Below, piece after piece: positions 34,307 through 43,063 of a stretch of 64,000 nt of DNA. Below the pieces are notes generated by a model. That model was given only the letters and a program-made list of their open reading frames with translations, had not been told where the DNA came from and did no database searches. The translations under genes were made by a program, and so were the position numbers. Source of the DNA: Nocardia otitidiscaviarum NBRC 14405 (GTDB taxonomy: Bacteria; Actinomycetota; Actinomycetes; Mycobacteriales; Mycobacteriaceae); assembly GCF_000308635.1 (NCBI RefSeq), contig NZ_BAGD01000097.1, positions 124,001 through 188,000 of the forward strand, written 5' to 3'. Position 1 is the stretch's first letter. Each line of letters opens with the position of its first letter.

Positions 34307-35313
34307 GCGCCGCGCCGGTGCATCGGCGGCCCGAGGTGCTGCTGGCGGGGGTCGATGACGACGAGATCCGGCGGCGGTGCGCGGGTGGAACGTGGCGGCG
34401 GGTGCGGCGCGGGGTGTACGCCGAGCAGGCGACGTACGCGGATCTCGGTGCGGCCGAACGACATCGGCTGCTGATCGAGGCGGCCGTGCCGGGACTGTCG
34501 GTGGCGGCGATCGTGAGCCACCAGTCGGCGGCGGTGCTGTACGGGGCCCCGATTCCGACGGCGGAGCTGGGTCGGGTGTGCGTGACGCGCAATCGGCGCG
34601 GCGGCGGGCGGGTGCGGACCGACGTGCGGGTGCACTGCGCGCGGGTGGACCGGGTGGTGGAGTGGGGCGGGCTGGTGGTGACCACGCCCGCGCGCACCAT
34701 CGTCGATCTCGCGCGCACGCTGCCATTCGAGGCCGCGGTGGTGGCCGGAGACGCCATCGCCCGCCGGTTCGGGGTCAGCGCCCTCGATCTGGAGGAAGAA
34801 CTCGGGACGGCCAAGCGCCGCCACGGCTGCACCCAGGCGCACCGGGTGGCGGAGTTCCTGGACCCGCACAGCGCCAGCATCGGCGAATCCCGCAGCCGCG
34901 TCCTGTTCCGACGCCTCGGCCTCCCGGTCCCGTACTCCCGCGGCGAGGTCTTCACCACCGGCGGACGCCTGGTCGACCACGTCGACTTCTACTTCCCCGA
35001 TACCGGCGTCATCGGCCTCTTCGACCAGCACTACCCGCCCCGACGCGCACCCACATCCGCCGCTACGAACACGGGTATGACGCGCACGGGGACGACCGAC
35101 GCGGCAGCGAGCCGAGCGGCCATGCGCCGCGAAGAGTCCTTGCGCGCCTTGGGCTTCCACGTCGTCCGCTGGTCCGCCGCCGAACTCCCCTCCCCCGAGA
35201 TCGGCGCCCGGGTCCGCGCCGCTCTCACGCGCGCCCGCCGCCTCAACCGCGCGGGCTACATCCACCAGGCAGCCCTCCCCACCCCACAACCCCTCACCTT
35301 CCGCGCGCTATAG
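34303..35313 (+). CDS. AbiEi-antitoxin-like / DUF559-type protein
   Basis: A 336-residue protein. The N-terminal part (about 1-75) reads RCAGGTWRRVRRGVYAEQAT, the winged-helix pattern of AbiEi-type antitoxin domains; the middle has VSHQSAAVLYGAPI and TTPARTIVDLARTLPFEAAV; the C-terminal part resembles the Vsr/DUF559 PD-(D/E)XK nuclease-like fold (VDHVDFYFPDTGVIGLFD, then ESLRALGFHVVRW). Such proteins are numerous in mycolic-acid actinobacteria and rarely have a toxin neighbour. Here no AbiEii-like nucleotidyltransferase is adjacent. The catalytic positions look degraded: the usual GEFDG is GLFDQ, and the expected E-K before the last helix is absent, with a Thr/Ala-rich replacement. Confidence 0.68.
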   Translation: MSAAPVHRRPEVLLAGVDDDEIRRRCAGGTWRRVRRGVYAEQATYADLGAAERHRLLIEAAVPGLSVAAIVSHQSAAVLYGAPIPTAELGRVCVTRNRRGGGRVRTDVRVHCARVDRVVEWGGLVVTTPARTIVDLARTLPFEAAVVAGDAIARRFGVSALDLEEELGTAKRRHGCTQAHRVAEFLDPHSASIGESRSRVLFRRLGLPVPYSRGEVFTTGGRLVDHVDFYFPDTGVIGLFDQHYPPRRAPTSAATNTGMTRTGTTDAAASRAAMRREESLRALGFHVVRWSAAELPSPEIGARVRAALTRARRLNRAGYIHQAALPTPQPLTFRAL

Positions 35314-35315
35314 CG

Positions 35316-35345
35316 CTACGTCGCCGCGCCCGCCCGGCGACGTAG
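35316..35345 (+). terminator. Hairpin terminator after the AbiEi-like gene
   Basis: CTACGTCGCCG (35316-35326) and CGGCGACGTAG (35335-35345) form a perfect 11-base-pair stem with an eight-base loop, starting three bases after the stop codon. Confidence 0.65.
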
Positions 35346-35377
35346 AGCGGGCGCGTCCGAGCTGCCACAATGCGCGG

Positions 35378-35651
35378 GTGGGCAACACATTGACGGAGTG
35401 GAAGTGCCCGGTATGCGGCCAGCGCTCACTGCGGAACGTCGGCCGGCTGGGCGAGTCTTGTTCACGCTGCGAGGCGAGCGCATTTCTCGCCGACCTGCCG
35501 GAATCGGTGCGCTCCGAAGTTGTGTGTCTGCTGCGTCAGCAGAAGAGAACTCATGGCGGTCGTGAAGTTGCGGAAGGGCTTCGATCCTCCGCCGTCCTTG
35601 CCATTGGCCCTCGACGTGACTGTCCTCCTCGAAGCGGAATCCGCCGACTAG
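35378..35651 (+). pseudogene. Zinc-ribbon protein gene with a one-base insertion
   Basis: The frame opens with a GTG (MGNTLTEWKCPVCGQRS) and has a zinc ribbon of two C-x2-C pairs (KCPVCG and SCSRCE), then a helix VRSEVVCLLRQQKRTH. After that, at about 35554-35556, the natural continuation lies in the next frame: AVVKLRKGFDPPPSLPLALD to LLEAESAD, stop at 35651. One G too many in ACTCATGGCGGTCG explains the jump. If unshifted, the frame runs on to 35806, about 100 bases antisense into coaD, which is unlikely for a real gene. The rejoined tail resembles the KI.AVK..RE..G..L..A...V pattern of L7/L12-like domains; this resemblance is tentative. Confidence 0.6.
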
Positions 35652-35672
35652 CGGTCCACGCGGGTGAATCCA

Positions 35673-35702
35673 CCGCGCCCGTGCCGTGGGGCACGGGCGC
35701 GG
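35673..35702. terminator. Hairpin between the zinc-ribbon gene and coaD
   Basis: CCGCGCCCGTGCC (35673-35685) and GGCACGGGCGCGG (35690-35702) make a perfect 13-base-pair stem with a GTGG loop between two convergent genes. Confidence 0.7.
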
Positions 35703-35705
35703 GGC

Positions 35706-36191
35706 TCACTTGCGGCGTTCGGCGATGCGGGCCAAGAGGCGCTTGTGGACCGGTTCGGGGAGGAGGTCGGAGATGTCGCCGCCGAGGGTGGCGACCTCCT
35801 TGGTGAGGGAGCTGGAGATGAAGCCGTGCTGGGGGTTGGTGGCGATGAAGTAGGTGTCGACGCCGGTGAGTTTGCGGTTCATCTGGGCCATCTGCATTTC
35901 GTAGCCGAAGTCGGTGGCGTCGCGCAGGCCCTTCACGATGGCGGTGATGCCCTGCTGCTTGGCGAAGTCGACGAGCAGACCCTGCCAGCGCTCCACCCGC
36001 ACGTTCGGCAGGTGGGCGGTGACCTCGCGGATCATCTCGATGCGCTCGTCGACGGTGAACATCCCCTTCTTGTTCGGATTCACCACCACCGTCACCACGA
36101 CCTCGTCGAACTGCGCGGCCGCGCGGGTGATCACATCGAGATGTCCGTTGTGCACCGGGTCGAAGGATCCCGGGCAGATTGCTCCAGCCAT
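35706..36191 (-). CDS. coaD: Phosphopantetheine adenylyltransferase
   Basis: Fourth step of coenzyme A synthesis: 4'-phosphopantetheine + ATP to dephospho-CoA. The 161 residues contain the nucleotidyltransferase motif CPGSFDPVHNGHLDVITRA (His14, His17), the substrate segment GLRDATDFGYEMQMAQMNR, and the signature HGFISSSLTKEVATLGGDIS. Size and motifs match the M. tuberculosis enzyme (Rv2965c, kdtB). It is the last gene of the pyc-rsmD-coaD order, 23 bases after rsmD. Confidence 0.97.
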   Translation of the reverse strand: MAGAICPGSFDPVHNGHLDVITRAAAQFDEVVVTVVVNPNKKGMFTVDERIEMIREVTAHLPNVRVERWQGLLVDFAKQQGITAIVKGLRDATDFGYEMQMAQMNRKLTGVDTYFIATNPQHGFISSSLTKEVATLGGDISDLLPEPVHKRLLARIAERRK

Positions 36192-36214
36192 GGGCCGACG
36201 CTAGCAGGCGCTGC

Positions 36215-36781
36215 TCACGGCCCTGCCTCGTACTCCGCCAGGTCGATCCGGGTCTCTCCGTAGGTGCGCGACTTCAGCGGGTAATACCCTGCGGGCCAAG
36301 CGAGTTCCGGTGAGCGGCTGGAACGTTCCACCACCACGAGCGCACCGTCGACCAGCCATCCGTTGGCGGCGAGCAGACCGAGATCGGCGATCACCCCGGT
36401 GACGTCCAGGGCGTACGGCGGATCCGAGAACACCAGGTCGTACGGCCCGTCGGCGGGCGGCGACGCCAGCACGGCGGCCACACTGCCCTGCCGCAGTTCG
36501 GCCCCGGGCAGTCCGAGATCGCCGATATTGCCTCGAATCACCGTGGCGGCCTTGCGATCCGATTCCACCAGCAGCGCCCGCGCGGCTCCGCGCGACAGCG
36601 CCTCCAATCCCAGCGCCCCGGAGCCCGCGTACAGGTCCGCGACGCGTATCCCGTCGAAGTCAAGCCGCGCGGCGAGCACGCTGAACAGCGCCTCGCGTAC
36701 TCGATCGGAGGTGGGCCGGGTCCCGGCGGGCGGCACCCGCAGCCGCCGCCCGCCCGCACTGCCCGCGACGATGCGCGTCAC
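36215..36781 (-). CDS. rsmD: 16S rRNA (guanine966-N2)-methyltransferase RsmD
   Basis: Methylates G966 of 16S rRNA. The 188-residue Rossmann methyltransferase begins MTRIVAGSAGGRRLRVPPAG, followed by TRPTSDRVREALFSVLAARL, the SAM-binding VADLYAGSGALGLEALSRGA and the catalytic DPPY in YDLVFSDPPYALD. It overlaps the pyc stop by four bases (ATGA), so the two are translationally coupled, the same arrangement as Rv2967c-Rv2966c. Confidence 0.96.
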   Translation of the reverse strand: MTRIVAGSAGGRRLRVPPAGTRPTSDRVREALFSVLAARLDFDGIRVADLYAGSGALGLEALSRGAARALLVESDRKAATVIRGNIGDLGLPGAELRQGSVAAVLASPPADGPYDLVFSDPPYALDVTGVIADLGLLAANGWLVDGALVVVERSSRSPELAWPAGYYPLKSRTYGETRIDLAEYEAGP

Positions 36782-39700
36782 TCCGCCGCGGCCTCGTTGA
36801 GGCTCAGCTCGATCAGCAGATCGCCGCCCTCCACCTGCTGCACCTTGCCGATGGCGACGCGCTTGACCGTGCCGCCGCGCGGCGCGGTGATGGCCGCCTC
36901 CATCTTCATGGCCTCGATGGTGCCGATGGTGTCGCCGGGGCCGACGGTGTCGCCGTCGCCGACCGACAGCGTGACCACACCCGCGAACGGGGCCGCGATA
37001 TGTCCGGCATTGGTCTTGTCGGCCTTCTCGGCGGCGGGGACCTCACTGGCGATCGAGCGGTCGCGCACCATGATCGGCCGCAGCTGACCGTTGAGAATGC
37101 ACATCACGGTGCGCATCCCGCGCTCGTCGGGTTCGGAGATGGCCTCCAGGCCGATGAGCAGGGTGACGCCCTTCTCCAACTGGACACGGTGTTCCTCGTC
37201 GTGGCGCAGACCGTAGAAGAACTGGTTGGCCGACAGCCCCGAGGTATCGCCGTACTTCTCGCGGTGGGCCAGGAATTCGGCGGTGGGCCCGGGGAACAGC
37301 AGCCGGTTCAGGGTGGCGCGCCGCTGCTCCGAGGTCCCGTTCAACCCGGCCTCGTCCTCGGCGGTGAGCTGGGTTTCCGGCTTGGCCGGGCCGCGTCCGG
37401 CCAGCGCGCGCGAGCGGAACGGCTCCGGCCAGCCACCAGCCGGTGTGCCCAATTCCCCACGCAGGAAACCGATCACCGAATCGGGAATGTCGTAGCGGCC
37501 GGGGTCGGCGGCGAATTCGTCCACGTCCACGCCGGTGCCGACCAGCGCCAGCGCCAGGTCGCCGACCACCTTGGACGACGGGGTGACCTTGACCAGGCGG
37601 CCCAGCATCCGGTCGGCGGCAGCGTATTTGGCCTCCACCTCCTCGAACTGGTCGCCCAGCCCCAAGGCGATGGCCTGCTGGCGCAGATTCGACAGCTGCC
37701 CGCCCGGGATCTCGTGGTGGTACACGCGCCCGGTCGGCCCCGGCAGCCCGGATTCGAAGGGCGCGTACACCTTTCGCAGCGCCTCCCAGTACGGCTCCAG
37801 ATCGCACACGTGCTGGAGGTTCAGCCCGGTGTCGTGCGGTGAGTTCGCCGCCGCCGCGACGATGGCCGACAGCGCGGGCTGGGAGGTGGTGCCCGCCATG
37901 GGGGCCGAGGCGCCGTCGACGGCGTCCGCACCCGCCTGCCAGGCGGCCAGATAGGTGGCCAGCTGACCGCCCGGGGTGTCGTGGGTGTGCACGTGCACGG
38001 GCAGCTCGAACTCCCGGCGCAATGCCGTGACCAGCGTCGCCGCCGCCGGAGCCCGCAGCAGACCGGCCATGTCCTTGATGGCGATGACATGCGCCCCGGC
38101 GTCGACGATCTCCTCGGCGAGCTTGAGGTAGTAGTCGAGCGTGTAGAGGTTCTCGTCCGGATTCGACAGGTCGCCGGTGTAGCTCATGGCGACTTCGGCG
38201 ATGGCCGTTCCGGTTTCGCGCACGGCGTCGATGGCGGGCCGCATCTGGTCCACGTTGTTGAGCGCGTCGAAGATGCGGAAGATGTCGATGCCGGTCGCGG
38301 TGGCCTCGGAAACGAAAGCGCGCGTGACCTTTTCCGGGTACGGGGTGTAGCCGACGGTATTGCGCCCGCGCAACAGCATCTGCAGGTTGATATTCGGAAT
38401 CGCCTCGCGCAGCGCGGCCAGGCGCTCCCACGGGTCCTCGTAGAGGAACCGCAGCGCGACGTCGTAGGTCGCACCGCCCCAGCATTCGATGGACAGCAAC
38501 TCGGGCGTCATCCGCGCCACATGCCCGGCCACGTCCAGCAACCCGTTGGTGCGCACCCGGGTGGCCAGCAGCGACTGGTGCGCGTCGCGGAAGGTGGTGT
38601 CGGTGACCGCGACGCCGGGCCGCTCCCGCAGCCAGCGCGCGAACCCCTCCGGCCCGAGTTCCAGCAGCCGCTGTCGGGACCCCGAGGGCGGCGGCACCGT
38701 CGTATCCAATGCGGGCAGCTTGTCGTGCGGATACACCGTGGTCGTGCGCTGCCCGTGCGGCTTGTTCACGGTGACGTCGGCCAGATACCGCAGGATCTTG
38801 GTGCCGCGGTCGGCCGAGGAACGCTGGGTGAGCAGTTCCGGCCGCTGGTCGATGAACGAGGTGGTGACCCGTCCGGCCCGGAACTCCGGATCGTCGAGCA
38901 CCGCCATCAGGAACGGGATATTGGTCGTGACGCCGCGAATGCGGAACTCGGCCACCGCCCGGCGGGCGCGCGCGACCGCGGTGGCGAAGTCACGGCCGCG
39001 GCAGGTGAGTTTGACCAGCATGGAGTCGAAGTACGCGCCGACCTCGGCGCCCACGTTCGCGCCGCCGTCCAGCCGCACGCCCGCCCCGCCCGGCGACCGG
39101 TAGCCGGTGATGCGGCCGGTGTCGGGCCGGAACCCGTTGGCCGGATCCTCGGTGGTGATGCGGCACTGCAGCGCCGCGCCCCGGATCGTGATCGACTCCT
39201 GCCGCAGCCCCAGATCCGCCAGGGACTCCCCGGCGGCGATGCGCATCTGCGCCTGCACCAGGTCCACATCGGTGATCTCCTCGGTCACCGTGTGCTCGAC
39301 CTGGATGCGCGGGTTCATCTCGATGAACACGTGTCGGCCGCGCTCGTCGAGCAGGAACTCCACCGTGCCCGCGCAGCTGTAGCCGATCTGGCGAGCGAAG
39401 GCCACCGCGTCGGCGCAGATCCGGTCACGCACGGCCGGATCCAGGTTCGGGGCGGGCGCGAGTTCGATCACCTTCTGATGCCGCCGCTGCAGCGAGCAGT
39501 CGCGTTCGTAGAGGTGGATCACGTCGCCGTGCGAGTCTGCGAGGATCTGCACCTCGATGTGGCGGGGGTTGACCACCGCCTGCTCCAGGAACACCGTCGC
39601 GTCACCGAAGGCGGATTCGGCCTCGCGCATGGCCGCCTCCACCGCCTCGCGCAGTTGGGCGCGGTCGTCGACCTTGCGCATACCGCGGCCGCCGCCACCG

Positions 39701-40182
39701 GCCACGGCCTTGACGAATACGGGGAAGTCCATGGTCTCGGCGGCCGCCAGCAACTCGTCCACGTCGGCGGAGGGTGCGCTGGAGGTCAGCACCGGCAGCC
39801 CGGCGGCCTTGGCCGCGGCGATCGCGCGGGCCTTGTTCCCGGTCAGCTCCAACACCTGTGCGGACGGGCCGATGAAGGTGATCCCCTCGCGGGCGCACGC
39901 CGCCGCGAGGTCGGGATTCTCGGAAAGAAAACCGTAACCGGGGTAAACCGCGTCGGCCCCCGAGGTCTTCGCAGCCTCGAGAATCTCCTCGATCGACAGG
40001 TACGCGCGCACCGGATGTCCGGGCGTGCCGATCTGATACGCCTCGTCCGCCTTCAACCGGTGGACCGAATTGCGGTCCTCATGGGGAAAGACGGCGACCG
40101 TGCCGATGCCGAGTTCGTATGCCGCGCGGAAGGCGCGAATGGCGATCTCGCCGCGGTTGGCGACCAGGACTTTGGAGAACAT
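36778..40182 (-). CDS. pyc: Pyruvate carboxylase
   Basis: Anaplerotic enzyme: pyruvate + bicarbonate + ATP to oxaloacetate. The 1134 residues follow the single-chain order: biotin carboxylase (from MFSKVLVANRGEIAIRAFRA, with AVAGGGGRGMRKV as the glycine-rich ATP loop and FIEMNPRIQVEHTVTEEIT), carboxyltransferase (VTDTTFRDAHQSLLATRVRT, the metal site, and IKDMAGLLRAPAA), and a C-terminal biotinyl domain with IEAMKMEAAIT, the biotinylated lysine being Lys1093. The start is set at MFSKV; an upstream frame adds 13 unlikely residues. It is divergent from the riboswitch-metE unit and coupled to rsmD. Confidence 0.96.
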   Translation of the reverse strand: MFSKVLVANRGEIAIRAFRAAYELGIGTVAVFPHEDRNSVHRLKADEAYQIGTPGHPVRAYLSIEEILEAAKTSGADAVYPGYGFLSENPDLAAACAREGITFIGPSAQVLELTGNKARAIAAAKAAGLPVLTSSAPSADVDELLAAAETMDFPVFVKAVAGGGGRGMRKVDDRAQLREAVEAAMREAESAFGDATVFLEQAVVNPRHIEVQILADSHGDVIHLYERDCSLQRRHQKVIELAPAPNLDPAVRDRICADAVAFARQIGYSCAGTVEFLLDERGRHVFIEMNPRIQVEHTVTEEITDVDLVQAQMRIAAGESLADLGLRQESITIRGAALQCRITTEDPANGFRPDTGRITGYRSPGGAGVRLDGGANVGAEVGAYFDSMLVKLTCRGRDFATAVARARRAVAEFRIRGVTTNIPFLMAVLDDPEFRAGRVTTSFIDQRPELLTQRSSADRGTKILRYLADVTVNKPHGQRTTTVYPHDKLPALDTTVPPPSGSRQRLLELGPEGFARWLRERPGVAVTDTTFRDAHQSLLATRVRTNGLLDVAGHVARMTPELLSIECWGGATYDVALRFLYEDPWERLAALREAIPNINLQMLLRGRNTVGYTPYPEKVTRAFVSEATATGIDIFRIFDALNNVDQMRPAIDAVRETGTAIAEVAMSYTGDLSNPDENLYTLDYYLKLAEEIVDAGAHVIAIKDMAGLLRAPAAATLVTALRREFELPVHVHTHDTPGGQLATYLAAWQAGADAVDGASAPMAGTTSQPALSAIVAAAANSPHDTGLNLQHVCDLEPYWEALRKVYAPFESGLPGPTGRVYHHEIPGGQLSNLRQQAIALGLGDQFEEVEAKYAAADRMLGRLVKVTPSSKVVGDLALALVGTGVDVDEFAADPGRYDIPDSVIGFLRGELGTPAGGWPEPFRSRALAGRGPAKPETQLTAEDEAGLNGTSEQRRATLNRLLFPGPTAEFLAHREKYGDTSGLSANQFFYGLRHDEEHRVQLEKGVTLLIGLEAISEPDERGMRTVMCILNGQLRPIMVRDRSIASEVPAAEKADKTNAGHIAAPFAGVVTLSVGDGDTVGPGDTIGTIEAMKMEAAITAPRGGTVKRVAIGKVQQVEGGDLLIELSLNEAAAE

Positions 40183-40380
40183 CCGCCTAAGGTACCTGCT
40201 CCCCGGACACCCTTCGGTCACGATGTCGGGTTCGCAGGAATCTTCACAACCGACGTTAGCCAGGTTGCGAAGATGTGTTCATCCGGACGATACACACCGG
40301 CCCGGCTCCGGCCCCGTCGCCGGAGCCGTCGGCGCGGCGATATGCTCGGCAGCGCAATCGGTTCGCCGGACGGGAGCCCC

Positions 40381-40576
40381 CAGTCGGCGTCGAAACCGGA
40401 AGCTCACCACGGGTGAGTTCTTCCGGTGAGAGGGAACCCGGTGAGAATCCGGGACTGTCCCGCAGCGGTAAACGGGAACGACCGCCGTACCACGCACTGG
40501 GTGCCACACCTGGGAAGCGACGGCCAGTAGGTCGGCCATTCGGCCGGAGCCCGTGAGTCCGAAGACCTGCCGACTG
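40381..40576 (+). ncRNA. Cobalamin (B12) riboswitch upstream of metE
   Basis: The segment carries the conserved cobalamin-aptamer core: GGGAACCCGGTGAGAATCC, then GGGACTGTCCCGCAGCGGTA, and downstream GAGTCCGAAGACCTGCC. The closing helix P1 is visible as CAGTCGGC (40381-40388) pairing with GCCGACTG (40569-40576). Its position 150 bases before metE fits: B12 binding should lower expression of the B12-independent methionine synthase when cobalamin allows MetH to work. A perfect hairpin follows at once and may be the expression platform. Confidence 0.93.
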
Positions 40577-40577
40577 T

Positions 40578-40598
40578 GCCGGGTACGCCGTACCCGGC
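40578..40598 (+). promoter_or_regulatory. Hairpin directly after the riboswitch (candidate expression platform)
   Basis: GCCGGGTAC (40578-40586) and GTACCCGGC (40590-40598) form a perfect nine-base-pair stem with a three-base loop, one base after the P1 helix of the aptamer. There is no T-run, so if it acts as a terminator it is of the non-canonical actinobacterial kind; it could also only separate the aptamer from the long leader. Confidence 0.5.
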
Positions 40599-40725
40599 GG
40601 CCTCCGCCTCGTGGATTGGGCGATGGACCGCATGTGCGTATTCGCATGCCGTTCGGTGTGCGCGTGGCACGGCTGTTCGCGCCCGCGGTGGTGGCCAGTG
40701 GCTCTGGAACACTGGAGAAATATCC

Positions 40726-42990
40726 GTGACCAATACACCGACCTCCTTCACCGCCACGGTGCTCGGCATTCCGCGCATCGGGCCGAATCGGGAGTTGAAG
40801 AAGGCGACCGAGTCCTACTGGGCCGGGCGCATCGACGCCGACGCGCTGCACGCTGTCGGGCGGAAGCTGCGGGACTCGCAGCTGACCGCGCTGCACGCCG
40901 CGGGACTGGATTCGATCCCGGTCGGCACCTTCTCCTACTACGACCAGATGTTGGACACCGCGGTCCTGCTCGGCGCGCTGCCGCCGCGGGTGGCCGAGAT
41001 CGCCGATCCGCTGGACCGCTACTTCGCGGCGGCGCGCGGCACCGACGCGGTCGCGCCGTTGGAGATGACCAAGTGGTTCGACACCAACTACCACTACCTG
41101 GTCCCGGAGATCGGCCCGGAGACCCGGTTCGCCCTGAACTCGGACAAACTGCTGGGTGAGCTGGCCGAGGCACAGGAACTCGGCGTTCCCGCGCGGCCGG
41201 TGGTCATCGGTCCGCTGACCTTCCTGAAACTGGCCAAGGGCGTGGGCGCGGAGCCGCTGTCGCGCCTGGCCGAACTGCTGCCGCTGTACCGCGACCTGCT
41301 GAGTCGCCTGGCCGCCGCGGGTGCGGAGTGGGTGCAGATCGACGAACCGGTGCTGGTGACCGATCTCACCGCCGACGAACTCGCACTGGTCGGCACCGTC
41401 TACAGCGACCTCGCGTCCGCGACCGACCGCCCGGCCGTCCTGGTCGCCACCTACTTCGGGCATCCGGACGCCGCACTGCCGGTGCTGGCCTCCACCCCGG
41501 TCGAGGCGATCGCCCTGGACTTCACCGCCGGAACCACCGTCGAGGACGTGGCCGCGGTCCGGCCCCTGCGCGACAAGCTCGTGGTGGCCGGTGTGGTCGA
41601 CGGCCGCAATATCTGGCGCACCGATCCCGACCGGGCGCTGTCCACCCTCGCCACCCTGCTCGGCAGTACCGGCGCGCTGGTGGTGTCGTCCTCCTGCTCG
41701 CTGCTGCACGTGCCGTACACGCTGACGGCGGAGCCCGGACTCGACGAGGCGCTGCGTTCCTGGCTCGCGTTCGGTGACGAGAAGGTCGCCGAGGTGCGGA
41801 TGCTGGCCACCGCCCTGCACCGGGGCACCGACGAGGTCGCCGCCGAATTGGCTTCCGCCCGTGCGGCGCTGGCGAATCGGGCCACCGACCCGCGGCTGCG
41901 CAACGACACCGTGCGGGCGCGGCTGGCGGCGCTGGGGTCCGCCGCGACCCGGCGCGCACCGGCGGCGGATCGGGCCGCGCTGCAACGGGATCGGCTGAAC
42001 CTGCCGCTGCTGCCGACCACCACCATCGGCTCGTTCCCGCAGACGCCGGAGATCCGCAAGGCACGCGCCGCGTACACCAGGGGCGATCTCACCGCCGAGC
42101 AGTACACCGAGCGGATGCGCGCCGAGGTCGCGGACGTCATCGCGCTGCAGGAGCGGCTGGGCCTGGATGTGCTGGTGCACGGCGAGCCCGAGCGCAACGA
42201 TATGGTGCAGTACTTCGCCGAGCAGCTCGACGGCTTCGCCGCCACCGCCAACGGCTGGGTGCAGTCCTACGGCACCCGCTGCGTGCGGCCGCCCATCCTG
42301 TTCGGCGATGTGGCCCGGCCCGCGCCCATGACGGTGGAATGGATCGAGTACGCGCAATCGCTCACCGACAAGCCGGTGAAGGGCATGCTCACCGGTCCGG
42401 TGACCATTCTGGCGTGGTCGTTCGTGCGCGACGACCAGCCGCTGGCCGATTCGGCGCGGCAGGTGGCGCTGGCGATCCGCGAGGAGACGGTGGACCTGCA
42501 GGCGGCGGGCATCCGCGTCATCCAGGTGGACGAACCGGCGCTGCGAGAGCTGCTGCCGCTGCGGGCCGAGGCCAAGCCGGAGTACCTGGAATGGTCGGTG
42601 GCCGCGTTCCGGCTGGCCACCTCCGGGGTCTCCGACGCGACCCAGATCCACACGCATCTGTGCTATTCGGAATTCGGTGAGGTGATCGACGCGATCGCCG
42701 CCCTGGACGCCGACGTCACCTCCATCGAGGCGGCCCGCTCGCACATGGAGGTGCTCGACGATCTCAATGCGGCCGGCTTCGCGCTGGGCATCGGTCCCGG
42801 CGTGTACGACATCCACTCCCCGCGCGTACCCAGCGTGGCGGAGATCGAGCGTTCGCTGCGGGCCGCGCTGAAAGCCGTACCCGCCGAACGGCTCTGGGTG
42901 AATCCGGACTGCGGGCTGAAGACCCGCGGTCCGGTCGAGGTGGAGGCCGCGCTGCGCAATATGCGCGCGGCCGCGGATGCCGTGCGCTGA
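40726..42990 (+). CDS. metE: Cobalamin-independent methionine synthase
   Basis: Transfers the methyl of methyltetrahydropteroyl-triglutamate to homocysteine. The 754-residue protein has the two-barrel layout: N-terminal GIPRIGPNRELKKATESYW and EMTKWFDTNYHYLVPE, and the C-terminal catalytic barrel with LPTTTIGSFPQTPEIRKAR and zinc ligands His644 and Cys646 (THLCYSEFGE) and Cys729 (NPDCGLKTRGP). GTG start with GGAGAAATATCC upstream. It is controlled by the B12 riboswitch at 40381-40576, the same logic as M. tuberculosis metE. A hairpin follows. Confidence 0.97.
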   Translation: MTNTPTSFTATVLGIPRIGPNRELKKATESYWAGRIDADALHAVGRKLRDSQLTALHAAGLDSIPVGTFSYYDQMLDTAVLLGALPPRVAEIADPLDRYFAAARGTDAVAPLEMTKWFDTNYHYLVPEIGPETRFALNSDKLLGELAEAQELGVPARPVVIGPLTFLKLAKGVGAEPLSRLAELLPLYRDLLSRLAAAGAEWVQIDEPVLVTDLTADELALVGTVYSDLASATDRPAVLVATYFGHPDAALPVLASTPVEAIALDFTAGTTVEDVAAVRPLRDKLVVAGVVDGRNIWRTDPDRALSTLATLLGSTGALVVSSSCSLLHVPYTLTAEPGLDEALRSWLAFGDEKVAEVRMLATALHRGTDEVAAELASARAALANRATDPRLRNDTVRARLAALGSAATRRAPAADRAALQRDRLNLPLLPTTTIGSFPQTPEIRKARAAYTRGDLTAEQYTERMRAEVADVIALQERLGLDVLVHGEPERNDMVQYFAEQLDGFAATANGWVQSYGTRCVRPPILFGDVARPAPMTVEWIEYAQSLTDKPVKGMLTGPVTILAWSFVRDDQPLADSARQVALAIREETVDLQAAGIRVIQVDEPALRELLPLRAEAKPEYLEWSVAAFRLATSGVSDATQIHTHLCYSEFGEVIDAIAALDADVTSIEAARSHMEVLDDLNAAGFALGIGPGVYDIHSPRVPSVAEIERSLRAALKAVPAERLWVNPDCGLKTRGPVEVEAALRNMRAAADAVR

Positions 42991-43029
42991 GCCCGCGTGG
43001 CCCGGGCACCACCGCGCCCGGAGTAGCGG

Positions 43030-43056
43030 AGGTCCGCGGCCGATGGCCGCGGACCT
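43030..43056. terminator. Hairpin between metE and the convergent hydrolase
   Basis: AGGTCCGCGGCC (43030-43041) and GGCCGCGGACCT (43045-43056) form a perfect 12-base-pair stem with a GAT loop, followed by TTCCC. It lies in the 73-base gap between convergent genes. Confidence 0.7.
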
Positions 43057-43063
43057 TCCCGCC

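Noticed and set aside
34303..35313. Functional type IV toxin-antitoxin pair
   Set aside because: Only the antitoxin-like component is seen; no AbiEii-type nucleotidyltransferase lies next to it.
37981..40416. Long plus-strand open frame opposite pyc
   Set aside because: Antisense shadow; the minus strand encodes a complete pyruvate carboxylase with all motifs.
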